Shown here: in pieces, positions 24,201 through 35,815 of the stretch
How positions within the stretch are numbered: the stretch's first letter is position 1
How the letters are laid out: every line of letters begins with the position of its first letter
Assembly: GCA_038277395.1 (NCBI GenBank)
Contig: CM076196.1
Location: forward strand, 128,895,410-128,959,409
Reading direction: 5' to 3'
DNA from: Dryocosmus kuriphilus
Lineage: Eukaryota; Arthropoda; Insecta; Hymenoptera; Cynipidae
Length of the DNA stretch: 64,000 nt
Position numbers and translations under genes: made by a program
Notes under the pieces: generated by a model
What the model saw: only the letters and a program-made list of their open reading frames with translations
The model's database searches: none
What the model was told of the DNA's origin: nothing

Positions 24201-24675
24201 CTAATATGCAGTCCTTGGTTAATTTAGGTACTACAATGAATACGAAATGCCCCTTCCATTTTCCCAAGCTAAATCTAGCGTATAATTGAGTTTTAATACG
24301 GACGAGTTTTGTGCCAGTTGCACCTGTAATAGACATACCCACGATAGGTAGTTTCTCACATTTTTCGAAATTGGGTACATTCGATTCATGAAACGACTCA
24401 GAGATGCATGTGACCTTGCTTCCTGTATCTATCAAAGCTTTTAAATATTTATTTTCCAGGCTAAATTCCATAAGGAGACATTTATCTAATCTTTTACTTA
24501 CTGATTCATCCTCGTCGTTAAGTAACTCTTTACGCACATCGGTCGGATATTCTATACTTGCAATTTCTTTAGACATAATTTCATTTTCGGGTTGCCTCGA
24601 GCTTGACGCTTTTTCTTCCTTATTCAGATCTAAATTCTCAAACTCGAGGCTTACGAGTTTCCCTGTCGTGTTAAA
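21265..24675 (-). pseudogene. Ty3/Gypsy pol: protease, RT, RNase H, integrase; broken
   Basis: Pol domains occur in the standard Gypsy order. Protease has ALIDTGSKVTCISES (catalytic DTG; residues ~50-65 from the ATG at 24576). RT has TVTKKNGDIRLCLDARKLN and SIDDLLCVSK (the DD pair). RNase H has TDHKALIFLQT and SNEIADTLSRIP. Integrase has an HH-CC-type CASCQLNK, then VEPIHREL with the last catalytic Glu and a C-terminal QGDLVRIKLLNQSD region, ending with TGA at 21265. Damage: a frameshift near 23515, a stop at 22982, a frameshift near 21630 and a stop near 21530. The open frame begins upstream of the first ATG and overlaps gag in the -1 frame, implying a Gag-Pol fusion by frameshifting. Family assignment is firm. 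Confidence 0.92.
24594..24663 (-). promoter_or_regulatory. Predicted programmed -1 ribosomal frameshift signal at gag-pol junction
   Basis: On the minus strand, slippery heptamer GGGAAAC (24663-24657) is in the right phase (G GGA AAC in gag) just before the gag TAA at 24651-24653. Pol is open in the -1 frame. After a 6-base spacer, GCCTCGAGTTTGA pairs with TCAAGCTCGAGGC (24606-24594): 13 bp including one G-U pair, loop ~31 bases. Heptamer, spacer length and stem match the classical design of retroviral and retrotransposon frameshift sites. Confidence 0.8.
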
Positions 24676-26396
24676 TTATTGGTATTTTGCGCCTGACCTA
24701 TTGGTTGGTGTTGAACTCTTGGATAAGAGGTTGCTGTTTCCGCATTTGGTACATGATTAGCATGATTCGAGAAGTTTCCTAAATTTTGGGTTATTAGAGG
24801 CGGTATGAGGGTTTGTGCAATTGGGTGGATTTGAGAAATGTTGTTTGGATTGGGGGGTTGTTCAGTGGATAAACTTTTACCACCTAGAGTTTCTACAGGA
24901 GCTAGCGAATTTTGATTTTGGGATTGATAATAGCTTTGATTATTTGTGCCCTGATTATAATTATTGTAATGAGGGTTTCTGTTGCGATTTTGATAATGAT
25001 TTGGATTATTACCATAACTTTGGCTGTCATTGCGACGTGTGCGCCATCCCGGATTGTTGTTTCCCTGGTTTCTATCAGGGTTCTGGTATTGACGCGAACT
25101 ATTGTAATCAGGTGTGTACTGAGGAGATTCATTGTTGTATGGGAGTGGTTCGTCCCGATAATGTTCAAAGTTTACTGGCTGACTTAAATCAAACACTTCA
25201 AGTAGCTCAACTAAGTCCTCGAAGTCTCTAATTCCTCTTACTAATATCGCCGTTTTTATATCTTCTGTGAAGTGTCTTGACAACTCATTGACAATTTCTG
25301 AGTTCGAAGGGGGTGGAATCAAATCCCGTGCATTTATCGTAATTTGGATAGCATAAGCCGCCCGAGAAATTTTACTGCGCGGACTATACCATCCGAATTC
25401 CAATTCCCTGCTTATTTGGTGTTGGATATTCTCATTCCAGAACTTTCTGATAAATCTAGCTTTAAAGGAATCAATGTCATCTCTGTCTGTCAACATGAGA
25501 ATTCAGCACTCTTTAGCCATGCCTTCCAAGGAAGCCAAGATCACACAATGCTGCTGCGTTTTACTAACGTCAACCGCACTTATGTAAGTCTCAAAATCCC
25601 TTAAGAACTGCATAGGCCTTTCCCTACCATTGCCAGAAAATCTTGCAATGGGAAGACTGTTCAACCAGGGCATTTTACCACATGGGATTACCTTTCGCTC
25701 TAGCGTATTTTGCATGTGAGATTGATTTTCTTCTAGATCTCTTAATCTTTCTTCATTTCTCATTTTACTAATAATTAAATCCCCATTAGTTAGATGGATC
25801 TCCTCAGTTTCACGCCGGAGATGATCGACCCATCTATCAACGTCTATGACATGGTCTTCGTTATTTTTCACTAATAATTCGCATTGTTGTGTTTGTTTTT
25901 GAATATCTTTAGCTATCTTACGCTCCACTCTTGTTTCTATTACCTTTTGGAAGTTATTGACGCTTGAGTCGAGCTTGGCAAGTCTCGTTTTATTTTGTTT
26001 AACCGTGGCAACTACCCGTGCCTGTTTTTTTATGACTTTGTCTAACATGCGCCTCACTGACTGCAATTCTCTTGTAAGATCTTCCCATCCCTTTATGTCT
26101 AAACCATCTTCTATATCTGATTTAGTATCTTCCGGTGGTTCATGATGGGGGGCTTGTGTTAAAGTTCATTCCGTTGTCCGGCAATATTACGCGTGGGTCC
26201 TGTTGTAGTATTTCGTGACCACCATTGTTTCCCAACCTATTAGGTGAGTCTTGAGAAGCAAATTCGCGTACGTTTATGTTAAATTGCGGAGGATTCTTAG
26301 AATTTTCTTCCTTCTTATTAGTACTGGGTGAAGTTACAATTTCGACTTCTTCCGATATTGTCGATAAATCCGAATTTTGTCTTGTCTGCCATCGTG
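24651..26396 (-). pseudogene. Ty3/Gypsy gag, broken
   Basis: Structural capsid polyprotein that packages element RNA. The long frame runs from ~26160 to 24651 with one TGA at 25503 (AKEC-stop). Helical/coiled-coil N-terminal part (KVIKKQARVVATVKQNKTR), capsid-like core (LPIARFSGNGRERPMQFLR, then FWNENIQHQISRELEF), and a low-complexity Asn/Gln/Tyr-rich tail (QNPDRNQGNNNPGWRTRRND) with no CCHC zinc knuckle visible. Upstream, shifted frames from the candidate start ATGGCAGACAAG (26396) look coding (SEEVEIVTSPSTNKKEEN) and join by two frameshifts. Lack of a zinc knuckle is known in several insect Gypsy lineages. It ends in the frameshift signal to pol. Confidence 0.82.
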
Positions 26397-26611
26397 GTTA
26401 ATTCTTATTCGTTTTTCTTCTAATATATACATAATTTCGGTTATTTAGCTTGAGTGACAACTACACGAGAATATTTTAATCCTAATATTACATCTAATTT
26501 CTGTAAGGAATGTCTAACCACCTCACAACACTACAGCTACACCATTACCACGATTAGATTACAGAACGACACGCCGGATATTTACACCGACCGTTTCAGT
26601 TTGACGTTTGT

Positions 26612-26877
26612 CGTTGTCGATTTCACATACGCACGAAATACTAAGTTTATCTTTGTAACTCACGATCCTTGGTTTTCTAATCTGACGCCAACGAGTACTT
26701 CTGGTTCAGTATCGCTGGAGTGGGTTTTCGTTATCTCTGCTTTGCGTGAATATTCGCAGCGTAACTAGTTACTTATTGATTAAAATTCTATTCCAACTCG
26801 GATAATATTTATACTTGGTTTCTTGTTGTTGGTGTGGCTTGCCCATATTATAAATATAATTATGCCTACATGTTACA
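26612..26877 (-). repeat. LTR at the 5' end of the Gypsy element (right), incomplete
   Basis: Matches the left LTR from GTCGTTGTCGATT to the terminal TGTTACA, but lacks ~170 internal bases (junction CTGGTTCAGTATCGC at ~26705). The part toward gag (26430-26611) has no clear partner in the left LTR, so its inner edge and primer-binding site cannot be placed. Confidence 0.7.
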
Positions 26878-27790
26878 ATGGTTTTAGCACGGACATGCGA
26901 AACATTCTGAAGATTCATACCTCTCTCTACTAAATAGCACAATATGATGCAGTTTACTGTAATATGACTCCCTCGAGATCTTTTATCTCTATGTACTCGA
27001 CATTTTTGATCAAAACATTATTTACATTTAATTCTTCTGTTTAAAAAGTCTTTTAGAAAAAAACTGAATGCATCAAATCGGACAACGTACTCTTGATTTA
27101 TATTAAAGTTGCCTTGAAAAGAATGCTGCCTTATATCCAGCCTCGCACAATATCAAGTATCCTATTTCATATATACGATACGATGTGATATGCATCGAGA
27201 GGTTTGCGCACTCATTTAAAGCGATACCGGAAAAGAATCAGAAAAATGAAACATTAAATAAAATACATTCTCTCCTAGATGGTCAGCGCTTTGATTAATA
27301 TTTCTAAAATCAACATGGAAATATCTTGACAATATATCTGTACATATGTACAATTATTAACGCAGGTACTATCTTTGTCTATTAATGTATCTCCCTCTTT
27401 ATCTTAAAGTTCTAGAACACACGTCTGGACTCGCTTGCATTTAAACGTTTTCAAACACAAATGTAATGCGTTGCTTAATGAAATCATCCCACATATTTTC
27501 TAGAAGCTAATGGAGAGAGAGGGAGAGAGAAAGAGGGAGAGAGAGATTTCCCTCTTTCTCCTAAAGTTCTAGAATTTTCTACAGTTTCAGGCGCGTCCCC
27601 AACTCAACGCTTTGATACGTAGTTTAATGAGATCATCGCGCAAATTTCTAAAAACTGATAGGAGGTTAGAAGGGGTCGAGGAGGAAGGGGAAGTTGTTTT
27701 TCATCAATGTAGTGTCTCGCAGTTGTGTAGTAAATGATATCATCGAGAATATTCTACAAACTTATGGGTGATAGAGGGGCGGAGAGAGGG

Positions 27791-29004
27791 GAAGGGGAAG
27801 TTGTTTTCGACAATTTCGTGCTTATTGACGTCACATCGAACATTCTAGAAGCTTAGCACGGACATGAACCACTTCAGCTCTCGAACGGCTTCGAAGTTCT
27901 AGAAAGCCGGTAAGGTAGGAATTTATATCGAGGAACCCCCCTGTATATCTACTAACTTATTTGCGATATATGACTGATAATATATATTTTGGGATGCATG
28001 ATTAGTTAAGAAACAGTTTTGAAGTTTAAAGTATTCATTTTTTAAAATTGTTGACGATCAAAGCTTTTGTTTTCGTAAATGGAACCCAAAATAGAACGAA
28101 AATACAATTCATGTTATTTTCTGACTCGAGGAGCATGTTTTCTCGACTTCAAGCGGTGATTTAAATTCTAATTTTCAATTAAAACAAGCAACAGTATATT
28201 CTCATATGAACGGATGCTTAGAATCAAAATATGAAATATTAGACCTTTACAAAATTATCGATATAATGTATTTTATCATCATATTACTTATCGAATTTGA
28301 AGCTTGATTTGAGAGGTGTTTGACTTTTGTAATTAAAATCTTAAAGCATTTAAATGAAGATAATAAAATCTTAAAGATAAATTGTATATTAGTAAAAAGT
28401 TAGTAAGAAATTTTCTTTGTTCTTGATAGTGTTACTTCTCAACAAGCCAGTTTCGAGCGAAATTACTTGACAGCTAATATTTATTACTCTTTAGATGTTG
28501 CATATTTTAGTAAGTGGTATCATATATATTCAAGATTTCATCTGAAAATGATACATTATTAATAATTACAATTTTTAATTCACAGATTTTTTATATGTGT
28601 CCTTTGATTATTATCATTCGGACATCTTTCAGATTTTCTTTGATTGTCCCAGTTATAAAGACATTGAAGACATCGCAATGATTATAAAACAACAGACTTA
28701 GACATCGTAAAGTCATCTAAAAGATTTATTTTTAACGTCTTCAGGATGAAATATGAAATGTCTTACAGGCAGCTTTTGATTATCGCAATAAAGTCTTTTT
28801 ATTATCCTTACGATAGAGAACTTTTTGGGACATATATGCGTTATTTTAAGTTTATCTTTAAGATATCTTTTTTCAAATGTCTTTCTAACGTCGGAAGAAA
28901 GATATCCTAAAGATATCTTTCTGACCTGTGTGCCCATTGGGAAACGTTCTACTAGTGACTACTCTACCATCCCAACTCTATCGCTCCATCTCTCTCCAAA
29001 GAAC
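27791..29004. other. AT-rich spacer, no gene seen
   Basis: The first ~100 bases hold an extra copy of the giant-arm subrepeat (AAGCTTCTAGAATGTTCGAT in reverse, 27840-27860) and the arm-type motif TAGCACGGACATGAACC. The rest is AT-rich. 28855-28925 has several AAGATATC boxes in both orientations forming small hairpins, followed by GTGTGCCCATTGGG, possibly an old MITE end. No coding evidence. Confidence 0.45.
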
Positions 29005-29568
29005 GGCAAAAGACAGGTTTGACTTTTAATACATTTTATGTGTTTTCTATTTTTTTAAACAAATGAAAATTGTTTAAACAGTTTTTTCAATAAATTTGGT
29101 ATTTTTCTCCCTTTACTGCTAAAAATATTGCAAGTAGTGACTTTTGAGAATAATAAATTTTATTTTTCATACTCATGAATTGTTTAAACAATTACTCGCA
29201 ATTTACTTACAGTTTTTCATTTTAATCTCCTAGAGAAATTCGCTCTTTTCTTTTAATCCTTAGACTTCGTTACTTTTTTGTATTTTGCATATCTGCTTAT
29301 ATCAGTCTTATTATTTTACATACTCTTTTTGTTTAAACAATTTTTCTCAGAAAATACAGGAATTATTATTATTTTCTTTAATAAGTTATTTGTAAAATAT
29401 CGCTAATCGCAAAAATTTTCGTACAGAAGTTTTCGTACAAAATCTTACTTTACATTGCCTATTAATTTGTGCTGTCTAATGTTTTTTTTGGCGCTATCTG
29501 GGAATTTTTCCCTATATGCTTTAAGCATTTGTAATTAAAGAACTACCTCCGAATATTGATTCGTGGGG

Positions 29569-32439
29569 CAGGGCTGGCTTTCTGCTTCAAGGGGCTCTAA
29601 GCATGATCAAAAAGGGGCTCCTAATGTAGATATAATTTATCATGACATAACCTACTAAATGCGAATATTATAGGATAGAATTAAGATTGAATTATTTGTG
29701 TTGAATTTCCAAAAATTTTATTCTATATTACATGGAATACTTCAAGCTCAATATTAAAAAAAGTTTATTCATATGGAAAAGGCAATCATACCTTACTTCT
29801 AGATTTCGCGTGTGAAAATTGCTCTATGATGTCATCAAAAGACAAACTTCGAAGTTTGTCTGATTCCATACAAAAAATTGTTAAATCAACGAGTCTCTTC
29901 TGGGACATAGTCATGCGCAAATAGTTTTTTATCCTTTTCAATTTGGAAAATGATCTCTCGCCTGTACAGTTTGTTACAATTGGACTCAAAAATAAACGTA
30001 GAATAGCTTCTACATTTGGAAAAGCAGCTTCGATTTTGTCATCCAAAATTATCTCATAAAGTATGTCATGAGATATTTTCACTTTCTTCGAGTGAGTTTT
30101 CTTCACATAGGAATGAAAATGATGAACTTAATCAGCAAAGTCCACTAACAAATCTTTCGGAAATTTTTCCCTCAAGGAATTCAAACCTTCTTCAATATCA
30201 CTTAATAAAACATTCAAGTCAACGAAAAATGAAAACATTTTTGATACATCATTGTAAATCACAGCTGGGGTTTCAAGATTGGTGTTGAGCAAATCATTCA
30301 TTGGATAAAATGATTGAAACCGAAATTTATCTCTAGGATTAAGCGTTTCCATAATATCAGAAGCATTTCCATCGTTGGCTTGTTTCTTTCTCTTCCTTGT
30401 CCTTGTCGTTGCAGATTTGTAGCCTACATCAGGGAGTTTTTCTTTTGCAGCAGATTCGATGACATCAAAGTTGTGCTCAGTGTGACTTCTGCATTCTGAA
30501 GGGACTGTGAAGTTTTGTGAAATTCGTTCAGGACTTTATGCCAAAATTGCAACATGAAAACGAATTCGAACTCTTTTAATTTTTCATCAATGGCCCGAGC
30601 TTCATTTCTACATTCTCCAGTTTCTTTATCATTTTCGAAAATTTCGTGAAGAGTATCAGCAGTCTCATCGTAGTTCATGAATACAGCAGAGGTAGATTTA
30701 GAATGTGCGTCCCATCGCGTGTCAGAAAGTCGTTGAAGATGTAGAGTTTTACCATTTTTTTCGCATTGTCATTGAGTAAAGACCAACGTTTCGGAGATGC
30801 TGCAAAAAATACGCACATTTCTTGAATGGTTGAAAAAAACGAACAGCTTCCAAACAGGAATCAACTGTCGCACGTCTAACTAGATTTAAGGCATGACCAG
30901 CACAGGGAATGTAGGTCACAAACTCATTCACATCATGAATTTTTTTGCAGCCTTTGTATGCTGCGGACATGTTAGCAGCGTTATCTTAAGATTGATCTCT
31001 GCACTAATTGAAATCAATGTGACAAGTGTCCTCGAGGTAAGATGCGATTGCTTTAGCTTGGTTTTCACCCGTGTGAATTTTGATATCAAGTTATGTCAAA
31101 AACCGTTCAACAGGTTTTCCAGTATCTGGTGAAACATATCGGATGATCAGATTGGTTTGATCAATGTGCGACAAGTCTCGGGTTGAATCCAGCGATATGT
31201 TGAAGTATCCAGCATATTTTACATCTCGTACAATCGATTCTTTGACTTTTCCAGACATTAAACGAATAACTTCCTCACATGTTATTTTTGATAAATACGA
31301 TGTGTTTCCAGAGATGAAATTTTCATATTTTTTGATGTGATTTGAAAGAAAAGGATCGAATATAGCGATCAATTTGAGAAGCCCGAGAAAATTACCATTG
31401 TCAGGCGACCCAAATTTTTTTCTTCGCTCCCTCCACGTTCTGCTAACGTACGTATAGTTGCGATCATACGACGTAAAAAATCTCTCCAATATTCTTGTTT
31501 CTTCTTCATTTGATCATTTAAACGCACATTTAAACTGATCTCTCGTCCTTTTTCTACGAATGTTACTAAACAGTCTCTGTGTTCTTTGGAATTTTCATGA
31601 CTTTGAATGCAGGTTTTTGAATTGCGCCAGTCCGGAACACCATTAGCCGCCAAACTAGTAGATGTAGAAAATATTTTGCAGACGAAACAATAAATATTTC
31701 TATTGGTAGGAGAGTAGACCAACCAGTCACGGTTATATTTCTCGCCATTGACTTTGTCTCCTTGGAATATGTGTTTAGGGCAATAACGAATACCATTGGT
31801 GAATTCTCGTTTAGATTTTTCAAATGGCCCATTCCAATTTTGTCATTTTAAAGGTTCGCCAACGGAAGATTCATCTTGAACAGGGTTTTGAAGGAAAAAA
31901 ATACCGGGCTGAATATTTTCGTCTACTTTTTTATCGTGCTCGTTATATACATCAATAACAATTGACGCACATGAAACAAAGTTCTCGTTTGAATAGTCCT
32001 GTTGAAATTTATAATAAGTACAAATAGAATTAGGTTTCCTAAATAATTCAGTTTTCCAAACTGAATTATATAGTTTGAATCATACATTTGCACAAATAAT
32101 TACCTGAATGATCGGGTTTTCAAAATATAACTTTTTTTAACCCACATTTAAAAAAATACGGTTATTTTTGGCAATTTTTTCAAAGATTCCGCACTTTCTT
32201 TTTTATGCTTTCTTTTTTTATTTCCACTTTCATAATGACGTTTCATTTTGATTTATTTCAAAAACAATATGAAACATTTACAAGATTTTGCGCCATTCTC
32301 CTGGACTTAACATTTTGTAAATTTTTTTTTTCGCAGCATTTTCTTTGACTATTTTTTATTTTTTTTGCTGATTGGGGGCCCCACTCAGGTCCGGGCCCTA
32401 AGCAACTGCTTATTTTACTTATACATAAAGCCGGCCCTG
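29569..32439 (-). mobile_element. hAT transposon with perfect 8-bp target duplication
   Basis: TCGTGGGG flanks the element at 29561-29568 and 32440-32447. The termini CAGGGCTGGCTTTCTG and (reverse strand) CAGGGCCGGCTTTATG are imperfect hAT inverted repeats. Length 2871 bp. The transposase remnant lies inside on the minus strand. The exact duplication allows confident boundaries and a defined empty site. Confidence 0.95.
29786..31832 (-). pseudogene. hAT transposase (ZMYM1-like: TTF zinc finger, hATC), many breaks
   Basis: Seven overlapping minus-strand pieces in shifting frames cover one ~680-codon hAT transposase. Order: TTF-type finger (WLVYSPTNRNIYCFVCKIF, IQSHENSKEHRDCLV), DUF4371-like core start (ISLDSTRDLSHIDQTN, with the first catalytic Asp), a CAGHALNLVRRATVDS block (C-x2-H-type), then hATC SPIVTNCTGERSFSKLKRIK followed by NYLRMTMSQKRLVDLTI. 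At least five frame changes occur. Its C-terminus resembles that of the remnant at 2-834 (ERSFSK-LK-IK-YLR-TM-Q-RL), so both belong to related hAT families. Inactive. Confidence 0.88.
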
Positions 32440-32845
32440 TCGTGGGGGTAACTACTGATTTTCGAAGCGAGTTTCGAAGTCATTATTATATTTCTGAATG
32501 TTTTGCTTTCAATAATCCAGAAAATATAAAAAGTGAAATAATAAGTTATATAAAGATATGCAATATACAAAAAAGTAACGCAAACTAAGAATTAACAGAA
32601 AAGAGCGAGCTTTTCTAGGACATTACAATGAAATGCTGTAAATAAATCACGAGTAATTGTTTAAGTAATTCATGGGTATGAAAAATAAAATGTATTATTC
32701 TCAAAAATCGCTAGTTGTAACATTTTTAGCGTAAAGAGAGAAAAATCCCAAATTTATTGAAAAAAAATTGTTTAAACAATTTTAATTTTTAAACAATTGG
32801 AAAACACATAAAATTTATTAAAAGGCAAACTTTTCTGTCAAACTA

Positions 32846-34564
32846 TTATGTTAGAAAAATTAAAAAACTGACTTTTTGAGAAAAAAAAAAACAATTACAT
32901 AAACAATTTAGTTTGTTTAAACAATTTAAAATCATTAAAAAAGGTTGATAAATATTCCTCTTAATCAACAATGATAATTTTTGGGAAAAAAACGTGAATA
33001 AAATGCTCAAAACTGTGGATTATGTGCAGAGTTGGCATTTTCGGATGTAGGGGCACTTTTCGGTGCACCGTGGGGATGTGTTAGGGGCGTCAAAAGCATA
33101 TGATTGATACATGAAATTTTTCATTCGAAAGTCCTCTACAAGTTATTTTTTTCCCTTGTATTTTACTGGAGAAGTTTAGGGTGCCATGAGGCAGCACTAA
33201 AACTCAAAATTTCGATTAAAAAACTATGGAAATTCCTTTTTCAGTTTTGGAACCGAATCGGGGATGTGTACGTTGCTCTTCAGAAAAACAAAAACTTCTC
33301 CAATACATTTTTGAGTCACCTTAATGACGATATATTGATATTTAAATAGGAGCATTGGAATTCATCCCTATTTTGTATTCATAATTTTAACTATTAAATA
33401 TTGAATACCATATTCATATATCAATGTTAAGCCTTGAAGTTAATAAAAAAGAAGTGTTAATATCGTCCCCTGTAGTTTAAAAATCTAATAAACGAGAGTC
33501 GTCCTCGTTTTTAATGCCTTGGTCCATTGTCCTTTTGGCTGTGTTTTGGGAAGAAACGACGCGACGTAGACTATCTATTATAGTATAGCAGGGGACTCGA
33601 ATGAATCTCTTAAAAGCATTCCTAAATATGTGCTCTTATCCAAGTAGATCTGTACTAGTTGAACGATCCTAAGCATACCATGACAGCTATCCCAGCGTGT
33701 TTTCTTGTACGAAGTTACTCATTCGAAGAAAGTATGACTAAGAAAAAACTCTTCCAGTCACGTAATAGTTTTCTTATCTTATCGCCAGCTCATGCTAGGA
33801 TTCAATAAATTTCAGTTCACAGTTTACACTTGCAAAAAGTCAAATGTCGCTTTCGATAAGGTTGATAAGGATGGTGTCTAAAAGGGACATGCAGGGATCG
33901 AATTTCAACGACGCATGTGCAAGGCTGCATTCACAAATATTGAAACGCGCAGAAATGCAGGTAAGCATCTTCCCAACTTAAATGAGCAGAATGCAAAGAA
34001 GTGTTTTGTTGACCGTGCCTTGTCTTCCTATGTTATCTTTATCCCTTTTCCCTTTTGACTGGTCGATTCGTTAGGCGAACGGTTAAACGGCTTCTAATTA
34101 GGGACAATAGAAACAAAACATGACCAATTTCGAAACACTTGAGATAAGAAGGACGAGCGAACCGCATACCTCGTCGCTTCGAAACGTCGGCTCATTGAAT
34201 GTCTAATCAGAATCGAGAAGCACGGAATGACTCGTCGAGTGACTTCTCCAAGATGGGTCCGGGGAAATATGATACCTGATACAAGCGAAGACAAATAATT
34301 AGTTATATTGACAAAGGTGCAGTTTTCTTATTGATGTGTCAAGATAGAAATATACGTACACATAATTGGAAACTTAAATATAGTTTTAATGATCTTCAAA
34401 ATATATCATAAAGTATGCCATTATTATGTCTTACTTACTGGTGCCGGCAGCGTATATCCACTGTACGTGTTATTATATTAGAATCTAAAGTTTTAAAATA
34501 TTTAAAATCTTTCAATTTTGAACGTATCTTGATGACGCAGGCTAAGTTTATGAACTTTTTTCCA
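32846..34564. other. AT-rich spacer, no gene seen
   Basis: Short frames such as 33104-33349 (81 codons) and 34094-34294 have no recognisable domain, and neither lies in a repeat I can define. No TIR or LTR boundary was found. The low complexity near 32880-32945 is A/T homopolymer with AATTGTTTAAACAATT-like boxes that echo the neighbouring palindrome. Confidence 0.4.
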
Positions 34565-34573
34565 AAATTATTC

Positions 34574-35815
34574 CCACGTTGAAAGATTCCCCGGAAAGTA
34601 CTACATGGAAATTTCAGTTGGAAATTCCACTAATTTTCCGGCTGCAAATACGAGCCCGTGATGCATCCTGGAAATTACGAGCAAACTCTATACCCTCTTT
34701 GCCTCTGCCCCGGTCGATTCCCAGTGTATTCTCGGTCGTGGTCCTAGCACATTCCGTTTTTGGACTATTGGGGGTGATTGGGTCCTACGTAAAGACTGGT
34801 TACACCTCAAGGACTACCCGGATGTTCCGTCATTATTCTTACTTGATGAGCCATCATTATCCGACATATTCTGAGTGCACCAGGTGTACACAAAAATACA
34901 TCTTCCTCGAGGAAGTTGAGTGCTGGGCAAAGATTGATCGCACCCGAATGGTTAATGTGATGACCCTTCATTGTACTATTTCCTCTAAGTGCACCAGGTG
35001 TACAAAATACATCTTCCTCGAGGAAGTTGAGTTCTGGATAAAGATTTGTCTCACCCTAATGGTTGCTGTGATGAGCCAACATTGTCCGACATATTTCCAG
35101 TGCACCAGGTGTACAAAAATACATCTTTCTCGAGGAAATTTAGTTCTTTAGTTTTTAATCCTGGTGCACTAAAAGATGTCGTATAGTGACGGGTCATCAC
35201 TGTAACCGTTGGAGTGCAACCAATCTTTACCCAGAACTCAACTTCTTCGAGGAAGCTGTATTTTGTACTCCGGGTGCATTCGGAAGATGTCTTACAATGA
35301 CGGGTCATCCCAGTGACCATTTTGGAGTGATCAATCTTGCTGCAGAATTTAATTTCCTGGGGGAAGATGTATTTTTTACACCTGGTGCACTCGGAAGACG
35401 TCGTACAATGGCGGGTCATCAGATTAATCATTTCGAAGCGACTAATCTTGCTTTAGAATTCAACTTCCTCGAGAATGATGTGTTTTGTACACCTGGTGCA
35501 CTCAGATGCTCTTGAATAATGACGGGACATACCGGTAGCCCTTGGGGTGTGACTAATATTTACGTGGAACCCAACCACCCCGAAGAAAACGAAGTTTTGA
35601 TACCTAGTGCAAATGGAATGTGTTGTGACGACGGTCGAGACTTCCGGAAATCGACCAAGGACTGACGTAAAGAGGGTAAAGCGTTTTCTCAGAGTTTCCT
35701 GGGTCCAATACAGACTGAAATTTGCAGCTGGAAAATAAGTGGGATTTCCACGGATAGTCAGCGGAATTTTCAACTGGAATTTCCGTAGAGTACTTTCCGG
35801 GGAATCTTTCCACAT
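34574..35815. repeat. Foldback element with ~108-bp subrepeats in opposed arrays
   Basis: Ends are inverted copies (GAAAGATTCCCCGGAAAGTA at 34580 and its complement ending ~35810). Inside, ~108-bp units (landmarks TGCACCAGGTGTACAAAA, TTCCTCGAGGAAGTTGAG) run three times in plus orientation (34865-35150) and about four times in minus orientation (35155-35560). AAATTATT occurs at 34565-34572 and 35830-35837, a candidate 8-bp duplication, though the last ~14 bases on the right are not mirrored. The long open frames on both strands come from repeat periodicity. Confidence 0.85.

Larger units (their letters stand above)
14869..26877 (-). mobile_element. Ty3/Gypsy LTR retrotransposon, degenerate, with nested LINE
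   Basis: Minus-strand order is LTR (right), gag, pol (protease, RT, RNase H, integrase), a possible third ORF, LTR (left). A plus-strand LINE sits between pol and the third ORF. The insertion splits the right arm of the giant inverted repeat, whose left arm gives the empty-site form near 7840-7850. No clean target duplication survives: GTAT on the left versus ATGG on the right. Multiple stops and frameshifts plus diverged LTRs show an old copy. Confidence 0.88.
12440..27790 (-). repeat. Right arm of giant inverted-repeat element (interrupted)
   Basis: Mirror of 3480-9530. The segments 12440-14868 and 26880-27790 are contiguous in the left arm (joining at ~7845) but are separated here by a ~12-kb Ty3/Gypsy insertion. 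The right arm lacks the mariner found in the left arm and has one extra internal ~0.75-kb unit. A (GA)n tract at 14735-14772 corresponds to a CT-rich tract at 7950-7985. Confidence 0.85.
29005..32845. repeat. Palindromic foldback element split by a hAT insertion
   Basis: 29005-29430 is reverse-complementary to ~32495-32845, with shared blocks such as TTTTATGTGTTTTC, AATTGTTTAAACA, GAATTGTTTAAACAATTAC (partner AGTAATTGTTTAAGTAATTC) and AAGAGCGA. Removing the hAT element leaves a loop of about 180 bases, so the original was a ~0.95-kb near-perfectly folded repeat. Arms differ by scattered substitutions and small indels. Confidence 0.85.

Noticed and set aside
24815..25231. 138-codon plus-strand frame rich in Cys, Asp and Tyr
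   Set aside because: Antisense shadow of the Asn/Gln/Tyr-rich gag tail.
33104..33349. 81-codon plus-strand frame
   Set aside because: No domain, no start context or repeat support; length is expected by chance.
34579..35151. 190-codon plus-strand frame with Cys-Thr-Arg-Cys repeats
   Set aside because: It lies inside the ~108-bp foldback arrays, and similar frames open on the opposite strand. Repeat periodicity explains it.
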